DNA of 21,339 nucleotides, from positions 1 through 21,339 of the forward strand of contig JBAVQS010000137.1 of assembly GCA_049694275.1 (NCBI GenBank), in the 5' to 3' direction. The translations under genes and the position numbers were made by a program. Origin of the DNA: JBAVQS01 sp049694275 (GTDB lineage: Bacteria; Chloroflexota; Anaerolineae; UBA4142; SHND01). Below, piece by piece: positions 6,595-14,359 of this stretch (positions are counted from its first letter, which is position 1; every line of letters starts with the position of its first letter). Under the pieces are notes generated by a model. It saw only the letters and a list, made by a program, of their open reading frames with translations. It ran no database searches and had not been told where the DNA came from.

Positions 6595-7182
6595 GTGTCT
6601 GTTCGTCATGCAGTCCTAGGATTACTCGTCCAACGCCCGCGCCACGGCTATGAACTGCGCGCGGCGTTCGAATCCCTGGTCGGCGGCAAAGAGAATTGGG
6701 ATGTCAAACCGGCTCAGGTTTACGCCACCCTCACCCGGTTGGAAAAGGGGGGCCTGGTGGCCGAAGAGTCGGTCGAGCAAGATGCGGGACCGGAAAAGCG
6801 CATCTATGCCATTACACCCGGAGGACGCCAGATACTCCAGACCTGGTTTGCGGAGGGCATCCCGCCGGAGCATCAGCATGACGAGTTCTTTATCAAGCTC
6901 ATGGTCGGGCTCGTCTCTGGCGCCGCCGATCCCTACCAATTGATCCAGACACAGCGAACCTTTCTCTATCGTGAATTGCACGCGATCACGACCCAGCGCA
7001 CCCGCTCCGATCCCAAGAAAGAGCTCGCCAAGATTCTGCTCCTCGACAAGGCCGCTATGTATTTGGAAGCAGACCTGCGCTGGCTGGACATAACCGAAAT
7101 GCGGCTCGACGAGATCAAGCGCCAGCCGCTGCCCGAGCCCGAAGTCCGGCCGCGCGGGCGTCCTCGCAAGAATCTCGAATAA
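6595..7182 (+). CDS. PadR-family transcriptional regulator with C-terminal AT-hook-like tail
   Basis: A 195-residue PadR-type repressor. The N-terminal winged helix is clear: VRHAVLGLLVQRPRHGYELR, then the recognition region K-P-A-Q-V-Y-A-T-L-T-R-L-E-K-G-G-L-V and wing residues G-P-E-K-R-I-Y-A-I-T-P-G-G. A mostly helical C-terminal part (about 95-175) should form the dimerisation domain (Vir_AT-type PadR family). The end R185-P-R-G-R-P-R-K192 matches an AT-hook core, unusual for PadR and fitting for the AT-rich promoter upstream. The start is GTG 6595, with AAGGGG 6-11 nt before. The ABC ATPase starts 18 bp downstream. PadR repressors commonly control efflux pumps in response to small hydrophobic or phenolic ligands; autoregulation is likely here. 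Confidence 0.92.
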   Translation: MSVRHAVLGLLVQRPRHGYELRAAFESLVGGKENWDVKPAQVYATLTRLEKGGLVAEESVEQDAGPEKRIYAITPGGRQILQTWFAEGIPPEHQHDEFFIKLMVGLVSGAADPYQLIQTQRTFLYRELHAITTQRTRSDPKKELAKILLLDKAAMYLEADLRWLDITEMRLDEIKRQPLPEPEVRPRGRPRKNLE

Positions 7183-7200
7183 AAGCACCAGGAGAGCAAG

Positions 7201-7944
7201 ATGCCACTGATTCAAACCGATAATCTGACCAAAGTGTACGGCAAGGGCGAAGCGGCCGTCATCGCGCTCGACCACGTCAGCATGAGCGTCAATCCGGGCG
7301 AATTCGTCGCCGTAATGGGACCGAGCGGCTGCGGCAAATCGACGCTGCTGCACCTGCTCGGTGGACTGGACAACCCGACGGAAGGGAACGTCATGATTGA
7401 AGGCGGCTCCCTCTCCAAACTGTCGGACGACGCGCTCACCACCATCCGCCGCCGCAAGATCGGTTTTGTGTTCCAGTTTTTCAATCTCATTCCAATCCTG
7501 ACGGCGGTTGACAACGCCGCGCTTCCGCTCGTCCTCGACGGCAAAAACAGCGCCCAGTCCCGGCAAAAGGCCGCCGACTGGCTGAAACAGGTCGGCCTGG
7601 GGGCTCGGCTCGACAACCGGCCCGACCAGTTATCGGCGGGCCAGCAGCAGCGCGTCGCGATTGCGCGCGCCTTGATTACCGAGCCGATGCTTGTCCTCGC
7701 CGACGAGCCCACCGGGAACCTGGACTCGCGTGCCGCAGATGAAATCGCCGGGCTTTTGCGCCAGGTGGCCAAGGAATGGGGACGCGCCGTCTTGATGGTG
7801 ACCCACGATCCACGCATTGCCGCCTACGCCGATCGCATCGTCTTTCTCAAAGATGGCAAGATTGTGAACGAGACCCACCTGGAAGCCCGGAACGATGGAA
7901 ATAAAGAGATCGTCGCCGGCGAGCTCCGGGCGCTCGCCCAATAG
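7201..7944 (+). CDS. ABC transporter ATP-binding protein (MacB/LolD/FtsE type)
   Basis: A 247-residue ATPase subunit of the MacB/LolD-like class. Walker A GPSGCGKST at 40-48, the FQFFNLIP stretch after the Q-loop, signature LSAGQ at 144-148, Walker B LVLADEPTGNLD with D168 and E169, and H-loop H202 in VTHDPR are all intact. The signature has Ala where most ATPases have the first Gly of LSGGQ, a common tolerated variant. The E-P-T-G-N-L-D sequence is diagnostic for this class. GGAG lies 6 nt before ATG 7201. It would dimerise and drive the FtsX-type permease encoded two genes downstream. Substrate unknown; the PadR neighbour favours a toxic compound or drug. Confidence 0.95.
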   Translation: MPLIQTDNLTKVYGKGEAAVIALDHVSMSVNPGEFVAVMGPSGCGKSTLLHLLGGLDNPTEGNVMIEGGSLSKLSDDALTTIRRRKIGFVFQFFNLIPILTAVDNAALPLVLDGKNSAQSRQKAADWLKQVGLGARLDNRPDQLSAGQQQRVAIARALITEPMLVLADEPTGNLDSRAADEIAGLLRQVAKEWGRAVLMVTHDPRIAAYADRIVFLKDGKIVNETHLEARNDGNKEIVAGELRALAQ

Positions 7945-7956
7945 ACGAGGCACACG

Positions 7957-9183
7957 ATGAAAAGGATCGTAATAGTTGGCGCGCTCGCGGCGCTTCTGGT
8001 CATTCTCACCCTGGCGGGGTGCAGCGCCACCCCGGTCACGGTCAAACCGACGCCGACCGCCGGGGCATCCGGTCAAGGCGGGCTAACCGGCGAGCACATC
8101 ATCGCCGAGGGACACGTGACGCCGGTCAAGAGCGCGTCCCTTAGTTTTGCCACCGGCGGCATTGTCACGCAGGTCTCCGTTGCAGTCGGCGAGCGCGTCC
8201 AGGCCGGCCAGGTCCTGGCGCGGCTGGACGATTCGCTGTTGCAAAAACAGATCGCGCAGGCGCAGGCCCAGCTCGAGATCGCCCGAAAACAACTGGACCA
8301 GGCCAGTGCGCAGGCGCAACTGGCAGACAAGCAGTTCGCCCAATTGAAAGCGGGCGGAACGGATGCCGCGATTGCGGCGGCTCAGGCCGCGCTCAACGCC
8401 GCCAGGGCGAATGCAGACCGGGTGAAACAGGGACCCACCGCGGACGCGCTCGCGCAGCTCAAGGCAAACCTCGACAATGCGCAGGCCGCCCGCGACCAGG
8501 CCCAGTCGGCCTACGACCGCGCGGGGGGCGCCAGCAATCCTTATATTGGACTGACGCGCGAGGCGCTCGCCCTGCAGCAGGCAACGAACGCCTACATCGC
8601 CGCGCAGGCCGCATACAACGAGGCCCGCTCGCATCCCACGGCGGCCGAGCTGGCCGCCGCCAACGCCCAGATTCAGCAAGCGCAGGCGGGGCTAGCCCAG
8701 CTAACGCCCGGGAAGCCGGCGCTGGATGTCGCACAGGCGCAGGTCAATTCGGCGCAAGCCGCGCAGGCATCGGCGCAGGCGCAGGTCAATTCGGCGCAGG
8801 CCGCATTAGAGACGGCTCAAGCGCAGGCGACGAATTACGTGCTCGTCGCGCCTTTTACCGGAACAGTCATGACGCTGGACGTAAATCCGGGCGAATTTGC
8901 GACGCCGGGCATCGCGGTCCTGCGTTTGGCCGACACCGCCTGGCAAATCGAGACAACCGATCTCACCGAGCTGAATATCACCCGCGTGAGCGAAGGAACG
9001 CCCGCCACGATGACCTTTGACGCAATTCCGGGCCTGGAACTGCCGGGGCACGTCGCCCGGATCAGGCCGTACGGGGACACCAAACAGGGCGATATTGTTT
9101 ATACGGTCATCATCACGCCCGACCAGCAGGATGTGCGCCTCCGCTGGAACATGACCGCCAAGGTCACGCTTACGGCCAAGTAG
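7957..9183 (+). CDS. HlyD/MacA-like efflux adaptor, predicted lipoprotein
   Basis: A 408-residue membrane-fusion-type adaptor. The signal ends in lipobox L-A-G-C with C22 as the lipidated residue, so the protein should be anchored on the outer face of the membrane. Order: lipoyl-like half-domain (about 48-90, GGIVTQVSVAVGERVQAGQV), a long Ala/Gln-rich coiled-coil hairpin (about 90-290), second lipoyl half (V-L-V-A-P-F-T-G-T-V-M-T-L-D-V-N-P-G-E-F), then a beta-barrel and membrane-proximal region to the end. The hairpin contains an internal 14-residue duplication (QAQVNSAQAA). GAGG lies 6 nt before ATG 7957, and the ATPase gene ends 12 bp upstream. The stop codon overlaps the SD of the permease gene. 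It probably couples the permease to extracellular release, as MacA does for MacB. Confidence 0.93.
   Translation: MKRIVIVGALAALLVILTLAGCSATPVTVKPTPTAGASGQGGLTGEHIIAEGHVTPVKSASLSFATGGIVTQVSVAVGERVQAGQVLARLDDSLLQKQIAQAQAQLEIARKQLDQASAQAQLADKQFAQLKAGGTDAAIAAAQAALNAARANADRVKQGPTADALAQLKANLDNAQAARDQAQSAYDRAGGASNPYIGLTREALALQQATNAYIAAQAAYNEARSHPTAAELAAANAQIQQAQAGLAQLTPGKPALDVAQAQVNSAQAAQASAQAQVNSAQAALETAQAQATNYVLVAPFTGTVMTLDVNPGEFATPGIAVLRLADTAWQIETTDLTELNITRVSEGTPATMTFDAIPGLELPGHVARIRPYGDTKQGDIVYTVIITPDQQDVRLRWNMTAKVTLTAK
8734..8798 (+). repeat. In-frame 42-nt duplication in the adaptor coiled coil
   Basis: Positions 8734-8756 and 8776-8798 are identical over 23 nt at a period of 42 nt (14 codons). 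They encode the repeated QAQVNSAQ segment of the hairpin. Fourteen residues are two heptads, so the duplication keeps the coiled-coil register. Confidence 0.85.
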
Positions 9184-9194
9184 GAGATTTGATT

Positions 9195-11762
9195 ATGAAT
9201 TTCCAATTCTCACTCGCCGCCCGCTATCTGTGGGGGCGCAAGCTGCGCTCGTTTCTCACCACGCTCGCCATTGTCATCGGTGTCCTGGTGATCTTTGGCA
9301 TGGGAATCCTGCTGCCGACGATGATGGAGGCCTTTCAAAAGAACCTGCAATCCTTGTCGGGCCAGGTGGACGTGACGATCATGCACCAGACGGGCGAAGC
9401 GTTCTCAACCGGCGTGCTCAACAAAATCAAAACGGTGCAAGGGATCAGCGCGATCGCCGGATCGATCTCGCGCCCGATGAACATCCCGCTAAACTTTTAC
9501 GGTCACGATTCGACCGTGACGGGGTTGACGCTCACCGGCGTTGATCCCGTCGCCGCGCCCACCATCCGCGATTACACACTCAAGGACGGGCGTTTTCTCA
9601 CGCCGGGCGATAGCGCGGCCGCCATCATCACTTCCAGTCTGGCCGATGCTCTCGGAGCGAAACTGGGCGACACCTTCCGCATCCCGACGACGGAGGGGGT
9701 CGCCAAGCTAACCGTCGTCGGAATCCGCGCCAACCGACCTTCGATTGGGAACGAAGAGGTGCTCGTCACGCTGACTGAAGCGCAAAAACTTTTGGATATG
9801 GCGGGGTATATCAACGTCATCGAAGCCAACCTGGCAACCAAGGATGACACCCAGCGTCAGGCTATCGTCCAGCAAATCCAGGCCCAACTGGGCAAAAACT
9901 ATTTATTGAACGCCGTAACGAACGAATCCTCGATTATGGGGTCCCTGACAGCCGCTCAGTGGGTGTTCGACCTGCTCGGTTTCTTGACGCTGTTCATGGG
10001 TGGGTTCATCATATTCAACACATTCCGCACCATCGTCGCCGAACGCCGTCACGACATCGGGATGCTGCGTGCGATTGGCGCGAGCAGACAAACGATTATC
10101 GGCCTGATTCTCGCCGAAGGGCTCGTGCAAGGAATCGTCGGCACGGCAATCGGGTTGGTGCTCGGGTACCTATCCGGGGCAGGCATTATCGTCGCGCTGA
10201 ATGGCTTTATGCAGCAGTATCTCGGCTTTAAAATCAGCGGCGTGGTCGTCGAGCCCGGGCTGGTTATCGTGTCCATCGTCCTGGGAGTTGGCGTGACACT
10301 CTTTGCGGGGCTGTTGCCTGCGCTGAACGCCAGCCGCGTTACCCCGATCGAGGTGCTGCGGCCATCGCTCGGCGAAACGATGCAGCGCATCAGTCGAATT
10401 GGCACAATCGCTGGAGCGATCATGATCGCCGCGGCGCTCGCCGGGCTGTTGTCCGGCAGTTTCGCGCTGGTGGCCGTCGGAGGCCTGCTCTTTCTTGTCG
10501 GCCTCGTGCTTGTCGCCCCGGCGCTCGTACGACCGATTGCCAATGCGTTCAGCCTGTTGATTGCACTGATCTTTGCACGCGAAGGCACCGGCGAGCTGGC
10601 GCAGGGGAATATCACGCGCCAACCCTCGCGTTCGGCCATTACCGCGAGTGCGACGATGATCGGCCTGGCCATCATCGTCGGCGCCGGGGGGCTGATGTAC
10701 AGCCTGAGTGATACTGTCGTGGGGATGTTCAAAAAGTCGATGGGCAGCGATTACCTGCTCGTGCCCCCTTCCGTCAGTCTCTGGAAAGGGGATGTCGGCG
10801 CGAGCCAGAGCTTGGCAAACAAGCTTCGCTCAGTGCCGGGGATCGGCACGGTGAGCAGCATGCGCTTCGCCCAGTCCGAGATTCCGAGCAGCGGCGCACG
10901 CGGCACGGGCAGCGTTCAGATATCGGTGCTCGGCATCGACCCGGCTTCCTTTACAGAAGTATCGGGGATGGATTTCCAAAAGGGGGATCCCCAGCAGGCA
11001 TACGCCGCGCTGGACCAGGGCCGGAATATTATTGTGAATGGCATCCTGGCCGCCCAGTCCGGGCTGAACAACGGCGACACGGTGACGCTCTCCACGCCGC
11101 AGGGCCAGCAAGAATATCACATCGTCGCGATCGCCGGCGACGTACTGAATATGAAAATCAACACCGCCTACATCTCGCAGGCCAATATGCGGGCGGACTT
11201 TAACAAGACCGAGGACATTTTCTACCAGGTGAATCTCGCGCAGGGCGCGGACCCGGCGGCGGTGGACGAACGGCTCAAAACCATTGTCGCAGACTATCCG
11301 CAGTTCCGGCTTGTCGCGACGCGCCAGTACCTGGATGAATTCAGCCAGCAGTACGATTCCATCTTTGTGGGGATGTATGTTTTACTGGCGGTCCTTTCGT
11401 TCCCCTCGCTCATTGCAATCCTCAACACGCTCGCGATCGGCGTGCTCGAGCGCACACGCGAGATCGGCATGCTGCGCGCGATTGGCGCCTCGCGCGGCCA
11501 GGTGCGGCGCATGGTTATCGCCGAAGCGCTCTTGCTGGCGGCGATCGGGACGGCATTCGGCCTGCTCAGCGGGCTTTACCTCGGTTATGTGATGGTGCAG
11601 GGGCTCAGCGCCAGCGGCATCTTCAAGATGGCCTATTCCTTCCCCTATGCGGGGATCATCGCGGCCACGGCCGCCGGCCTCATCTTTGGCGTGATCGCCG
11701 CGCTCTTTCCCGCGCGGCAGGCTGCGCGCATGGAGATCATCCACGCGCTGCGATACGAATAG
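9195..11762 (+). CDS. ABC transporter permease, duplicated FtsX/MacB-type
   Basis: An 855-residue integral membrane protein with two copies of the MacB periplasmic-core plus FtsX arrangement. Copy 1: N-terminal span (about 18-40), extracytoplasmic domain (about 45-245), FtsX spans (about 250-390). After a linker with two further spans (about 405-455), copy 2 follows: a span near 485-505, an extracytoplasmic domain (about 515-700), FtsX spans (about 715-850). The FtsX signature GMLRAIGAS appears twice, near residues 289 and 758. ATG 9195 is chosen over TTG 9189 because GGAG (9183-9186) is 8 nt from ATG but only 2 nt from TTG. Single-chain duplicated permeases of this kind pair with one MacB/LolD-type ATPase, encoded here. 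It exports an unknown substrate or acts mechanically on extracellular partners. It ends the operon, followed by a strong palindrome. Confidence 0.94.
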   Translation: MNFQFSLAARYLWGRKLRSFLTTLAIVIGVLVIFGMGILLPTMMEAFQKNLQSLSGQVDVTIMHQTGEAFSTGVLNKIKTVQGISAIAGSISRPMNIPLNFYGHDSTVTGLTLTGVDPVAAPTIRDYTLKDGRFLTPGDSAAAIITSSLADALGAKLGDTFRIPTTEGVAKLTVVGIRANRPSIGNEEVLVTLTEAQKLLDMAGYINVIEANLATKDDTQRQAIVQQIQAQLGKNYLLNAVTNESSIMGSLTAAQWVFDLLGFLTLFMGGFIIFNTFRTIVAERRHDIGMLRAIGASRQTIIGLILAEGLVQGIVGTAIGLVLGYLSGAGIIVALNGFMQQYLGFKISGVVVEPGLVIVSIVLGVGVTLFAGLLPALNASRVTPIEVLRPSLGETMQRISRIGTIAGAIMIAAALAGLLSGSFALVAVGGLLFLVGLVLVAPALVRPIANAFSLLIALIFAREGTGELAQGNITRQPSRSAITASATMIGLAIIVGAGGLMYSLSDTVVGMFKKSMGSDYLLVPPSVSLWKGDVGASQSLANKLRSVPGIGTVSSMRFAQSEIPSSGARGTGSVQISVLGIDPASFTEVSGMDFQKGDPQQAYAALDQGRNIIVNGILAAQSGLNNGDTVTLSTPQGQQEYHIVAIAGDVLNMKINTAYISQANMRADFNKTEDIFYQVNLAQGADPAAVDERLKTIVADYPQFRLVATRQYLDEFSQQYDSIFVGMYVLLAVLSFPSLIAILNTLAIGVLERTREIGMLRAIGASRGQVRRMVIAEALLLAAIGTAFGLLSGLYLGYVMVQGLSASGIFKMAYSFPYAGIIAATAAGLIFGVIAALFPARQAARMEIIHALRYE

Positions 11763-11781
11763 GAACACCGCTCCGATTATG

Positions 11782-11811
11782 GACACGCCCCGCGAGCTCG
11801 CGGGGCGTGTC
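11782..11811. terminator. Perfect 30-bp palindrome between convergent genes
   Basis: GACACGCCCCGCGAG at 11782-11796 is followed immediately by its exact reverse complement (to 11811). It lies 19 bp after the permease stop and 16 bp before the stop of the convergent zinc-ribbon gene. A bidirectional terminator is the natural reading, although no T-run follows on either side. Confidence 0.65.
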
Positions 11812-11827
11812 GATTCATGGCCAGGGC

Positions 11828-12373
11828 TCAGCTCTCCGTCTGGACAACACTACCGCAATAGACGCATTCGGCGCTGTGCGCGTCGATCCAATCGACCTCA
11901 TCACTGCGCACCGGCGCGCCACACTGCGAGCATTTGGCCGGGAGCCGCCCTTTTGCCGCGGGCGCGTCGCCGGCTTCGACCTTCGGCACCTTACCCTCAA
12001 ACTCCTTTTGGAGCGCGTCTGCGGCCCCTTTCATCCCCAGCTCTTGCATCCGGCGGCGCACGTTCTGATAAAAACGTGCGGCGCGCTGGGCCATGCCCAG
12101 CTGCAGAAATTGGTTCAGTGCGGTGCGTCCCTCCTCGGTCGCGTTCTTTTCAATCCGCGCCTCGGCATAGGCGCGCGCCGCCTGAACATGGAGGTTCGCC
12201 GCGCGCCGCGGGTGTCCCAGCCGTTCCAGCTCGACCGCCAGTTGCGCGAACAGCGCCGCCGCTTCCGCCGCTTGCCCGTTCATCAAAAGCTGGTTAGCGC
12301 GATACAGCTGCTGCATGAACATTCGCTGCAGCGGTCCGCCGCGGCGGGGTCCCATACGCATCCCACGAAACAT
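11828..12373 (-). CDS. Helical-repeat (TPR-like) protein with C-terminal zinc ribbon
   Basis: A 181-residue cytoplasmic protein without a confident family name. The basic, Met/Arg-rich start (MFRGMRMGPRRGG) is followed by a helical region (about 18-110) with TPR-like A/L/Y patterning: A-N-Q-L-L-M-N-G-Q-A-A-E-A-A-A-L-F-A-Q-L, then A-A-N-L-H-V-Q-A-A-R-A-Y-A-E-A-R. A linker leads to a zinc ribbon with C148-x2-C151 and C170-x2-C173 (CSQCGAP...CVYCGSVV). Helical scaffold plus ribbon suggests protein or nucleic-acid binding. A G-run SD lies about 6 nt before ATG 12373, and the gene begins 10 bp after the SWIM gene stops, making it the last gene of the minus-strand operon. It may work with the SWIM protein or helicase; this is inference from position only. 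Confidence 0.8.
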   Translation of the reverse strand: MFRGMRMGPRRGGPLQRMFMQQLYRANQLLMNGQAAEAAALFAQLAVELERLGHPRRAANLHVQAARAYAEARIEKNATEEGRTALNQFLQLGMAQRAARFYQNVRRRMQELGMKGAADALQKEFEGKVPKVEAGDAPAAKGRLPAKCSQCGAPVRSDEVDWIDAHSAECVYCGSVVQTES

Positions 12374-12383
12374 GAATCCCCCC

Positions 12384-13277
12384 TTACCCTAAATCCGCCT
12401 GCCGCCCGGCGACGAGGTCGAGGATATCCTGCGTCACGTCGTGGTAGGCTCGATCAAACCGGCCGAGAAAATTGCCGCGCGCGTGCCAGAACGTCGGAGC
12501 GCCCAGGCGCTTGACCGGAGCGGCATCCACCTCGGCCCCCTTGATCTCAATGCGAAAATCGTCCAAAGGATCGGCCGCCGTCCAAAAATGGTCCAAGCAT
12601 TTGGCAAGCGGAATAACCCGTTCGCGCTCGCCCCGCTCCCCCTTTTTGCGCCGTCCCGGTGTACGCGGCGACGCCGGCCCTTGCGGCGCCGAAACAGCCC
12701 GCCGGGCGCGGAGCAGTTCCATGATCCGGTCCTTGGTCTTGCCGCGCAGGCGAAAAATGAGAAAGGGGTCGGTGTCAAACTGCTCGCCGAGCAGGTAATA
12801 GACCGCGGCGACATGCTTGCACGGATTGGCCCAATCGGGACAGGAGCAATCGGTTTCAAGGTCGTCGCGCTTGTCGGGGAAGAGCGAGACGCCCGCCGCC
12901 CCGAATGCCTCCTCGATATTCTGGGGCATCTCCCCTGCGAGCAACTTGGCGGCAAAGATCGCCTGCCCCGCCATGGCATCGGCCACCCAGGCCCACTCCT
13001 TTTCGGACAGCGGCTTGATGTCAATCGACACCTTGTAGGGGTCAGACTGGCTCCCCTGCACACGCGACTGGATGTGACCGGGTTTGATGTCAATATTGAG
13101 CACCTGGCCGCTCCGCGCATACGAACGCCCGCGGCCCAGGCGCGCCGGATCGACCAGACGTTCGAGCGCGGCCAGCCATTTGCTCGCCCACCAGGTTTTG
13201 CCAAACCTGCTGCTCTGCGCCTTGATCCCATTCACCGGGCGGCGCGGGCGCGGTTTCGGATACCAACCCCAACCCAT
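12384..13277 (-). CDS. SWIM zinc-finger protein
   Basis: A 297-residue protein with the SWIM signature C-x-C-x6-C-x-H: C144, C146, C153 and H155 in DCSCPDWANPCKH, followed by V-A-A-V-Y-Y-L-L. The N-terminus (PRRPVNGIKAQSSRFGKTWWASKWLAALERL) and GRGRSYARSGQVLNIDIKPG are typical of bacterial SWIM proteins that accompany SNF2 helicases. The C-terminal third has a basic Pro/Arg linker (about 190-215) and a conserved-looking F-W-T-A-A-D-P-L segment. SWIM fingers bind DNA or protein partners. The GGAGG SD is about 11 nt before ATG 13277, and the gene begins 3 bp after the DRTGG gene stops, so cotranscription is nearly certain. The probable helicase partner is two genes upstream in the same operon. 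The biological role of such pairs is unknown. Confidence 0.9.
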   Translation of the reverse strand: MGWGWYPKPRPRRPVNGIKAQSSRFGKTWWASKWLAALERLVDPARLGRGRSYARSGQVLNIDIKPGHIQSRVQGSQSDPYKVSIDIKPLSEKEWAWVADAMAGQAIFAAKLLAGEMPQNIEEAFGAAGVSLFPDKRDDLETDCSCPDWANPCKHVAAVYYLLGEQFDTDPFLIFRLRGKTKDRIMELLRARRAVSAPQGPASPRTPGRRKKGERGERERVIPLAKCLDHFWTAADPLDDFRIEIKGAEVDAAPVKRLGAPTFWHARGNFLGRFDRAYHDVTQDILDLVAGRQADLG

Positions 13278-13280
13278 CGC

Positions 13281-14351
13281 TCAACCAACCTCCAATCCCA
13301 GGCTCGCACACAGCCGCGCAAAATCCAGCCGCTCGTCCAGCAACTGCGTCAAACGCTCGACTTTGCCCGGCTGGTGCAGGCGCAGCTTGCCAAAGTACTG
13401 CTGGATGATCTCGACGGCGCTCAGCGTATCCTGCCGGGCGAGAATCAAGGGGACGCCGAGCTCCTCCGCGCGTCCGAGGATGAGCGCATTCGGGCGCAGG
13501 TTCCCCGTGAGCACCAGGCAGCGCGTGGATGTTTCGAGCGCCGCCAGCTCGATATCGGCGCGGTCGCCGCCGGTAATCACCACCTTGTTTGGCTTGCGGC
13601 GAAAATAAGAGAGGGCGCTGTCTGCGCTCATCGCGCCAACCATAATATGCTCCACCAATTCGCCGCCCCGTTCCGGTGAATTGAGAATCTCTCCGCCCAG
13701 GATCTCGGCAATCTCGTTGACCGAGAGTGAGAGGAGCAAACGGTCCTGCGGGAGCGTCGCCAGAACGGGAATGCCGCGAGCGGCCAGAAAAGGGACCACC
13801 GACCGGGTGACAAATTCGAGGCGCAGAGGGGGAACCTGATTGACGACGGCGCCGATCAAGCGCGCGCCGAATTGCGCCTGCGCGGCGAGGAGCCCATCTG
13901 CCACGAGCTCGTTGCCGTACTTGGTCACGACAAGGACCCTGGCGTTCAACCGATCGGCAATGCGATGCGGCCCCAGGTCGAGGAGCATCCCCTCGACCAG
14001 CGTCGCCGCGCCTTCGACGACGACTACATCCTTGTTATGCGACGCGGCCGCGAACGCGGCGTCAATGCGCGCGGCATAGTCATTCTCCCGACCTTCGGCG
14101 GCCTGCTCCAGCGCCTGCGAGTTGAGCACGACGGGCGCGAGCACCTCTGGATTCTCCTGGAGGTTGCACACCCGCCGCATGAACACCGCGTCCTCGCTTG
14201 TCGCCTGCCGCTCGCGCTGCTCGCCGTAGAGCGCGAGCGGCTTGAAATAGCCCACCCGCAGGCCAGCCCGCTGGAACCTGGCGGCGAGGCCATAGCAGAG
14301 CGAGGTCTTGCCGCTAAAGGATTCGGTCGAAACGATGTAGAGTGAAATCAT
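13281..14351 (-). CDS. BioD-like P-loop plus DRTGG-domain protein (phosphotransacetylase N-terminal type)
   Basis: A 356-residue protein. The N-terminal half is a dethiobiotin-synthetase-like NTPase fold: P-loop S-T-E-S-F-S-G-K15-T-S, V-V-V-V-E-G-A-A-T-L, and V-T-K-Y-G-N-E plus G-A-V-V-N-Q-V further on. The C-terminal half (about 210-330) is a DRTGG domain, with NEIAEILGGEIL, VGAMSADSALSYFRRKPNKV, VITGGDRADI and LTGNLRPN. This arrangement equals the regulatory N-terminal region of long phosphotransacetylases, but the catalytic acetyltransferase domain is absent. Such proteins are often found next to ADP-forming acyl-CoA synthetases, as here: the synthetase ends 8 bp upstream, and its stop codon overlaps this gene's GGAG. 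A regulatory or sensing role in acetyl-CoA/acetate metabolism is likely but unproven. Confidence 0.88.
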   Translation of the reverse strand: MISLYIVSTESFSGKTSLCYGLAARFQRAGLRVGYFKPLALYGEQRERQATSEDAVFMRRVCNLQENPEVLAPVVLNSQALEQAAEGRENDYAARIDAAFAAASHNKDVVVVEGAATLVEGMLLDLGPHRIADRLNARVLVVTKYGNELVADGLLAAQAQFGARLIGAVVNQVPPLRLEFVTRSVVPFLAARGIPVLATLPQDRLLLSLSVNEIAEILGGEILNSPERGGELVEHIMVGAMSADSALSYFRRKPNKVVITGGDRADIELAALETSTRCLVLTGNLRPNALILGRAEELGVPLILARQDTLSAVEIIQQYFGKLRLHQPGKVERLTQLLDERLDFARLCASLGLEVG

Positions 14352-14359
14352 AGCATCTC

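Noticed and set aside
6622..7566. Minus-strand open frame (314 codons) across the PadR and ABC ATPase genes
   Set aside because: Both plus-strand genes have intact family motifs, and the antisense frame crosses their boundary.
8734..8798. CRISPR-like repeat
   Set aside because: Only two copies, in frame within a coiled-coil coding region.
9189..9194. TTG start for the permease
   Set aside because: The SD is only 2 nt away; ATG 9195 has correct spacing.
12441..13679. Long plus-strand open frame (412 codons) opposite the SWIM and DRTGG genes
   Set aside because: It is antisense to two well-supported genes, spans their junction, has no SD and its translation shows no domain; long antisense frames are expected in GC-rich coding DNA.
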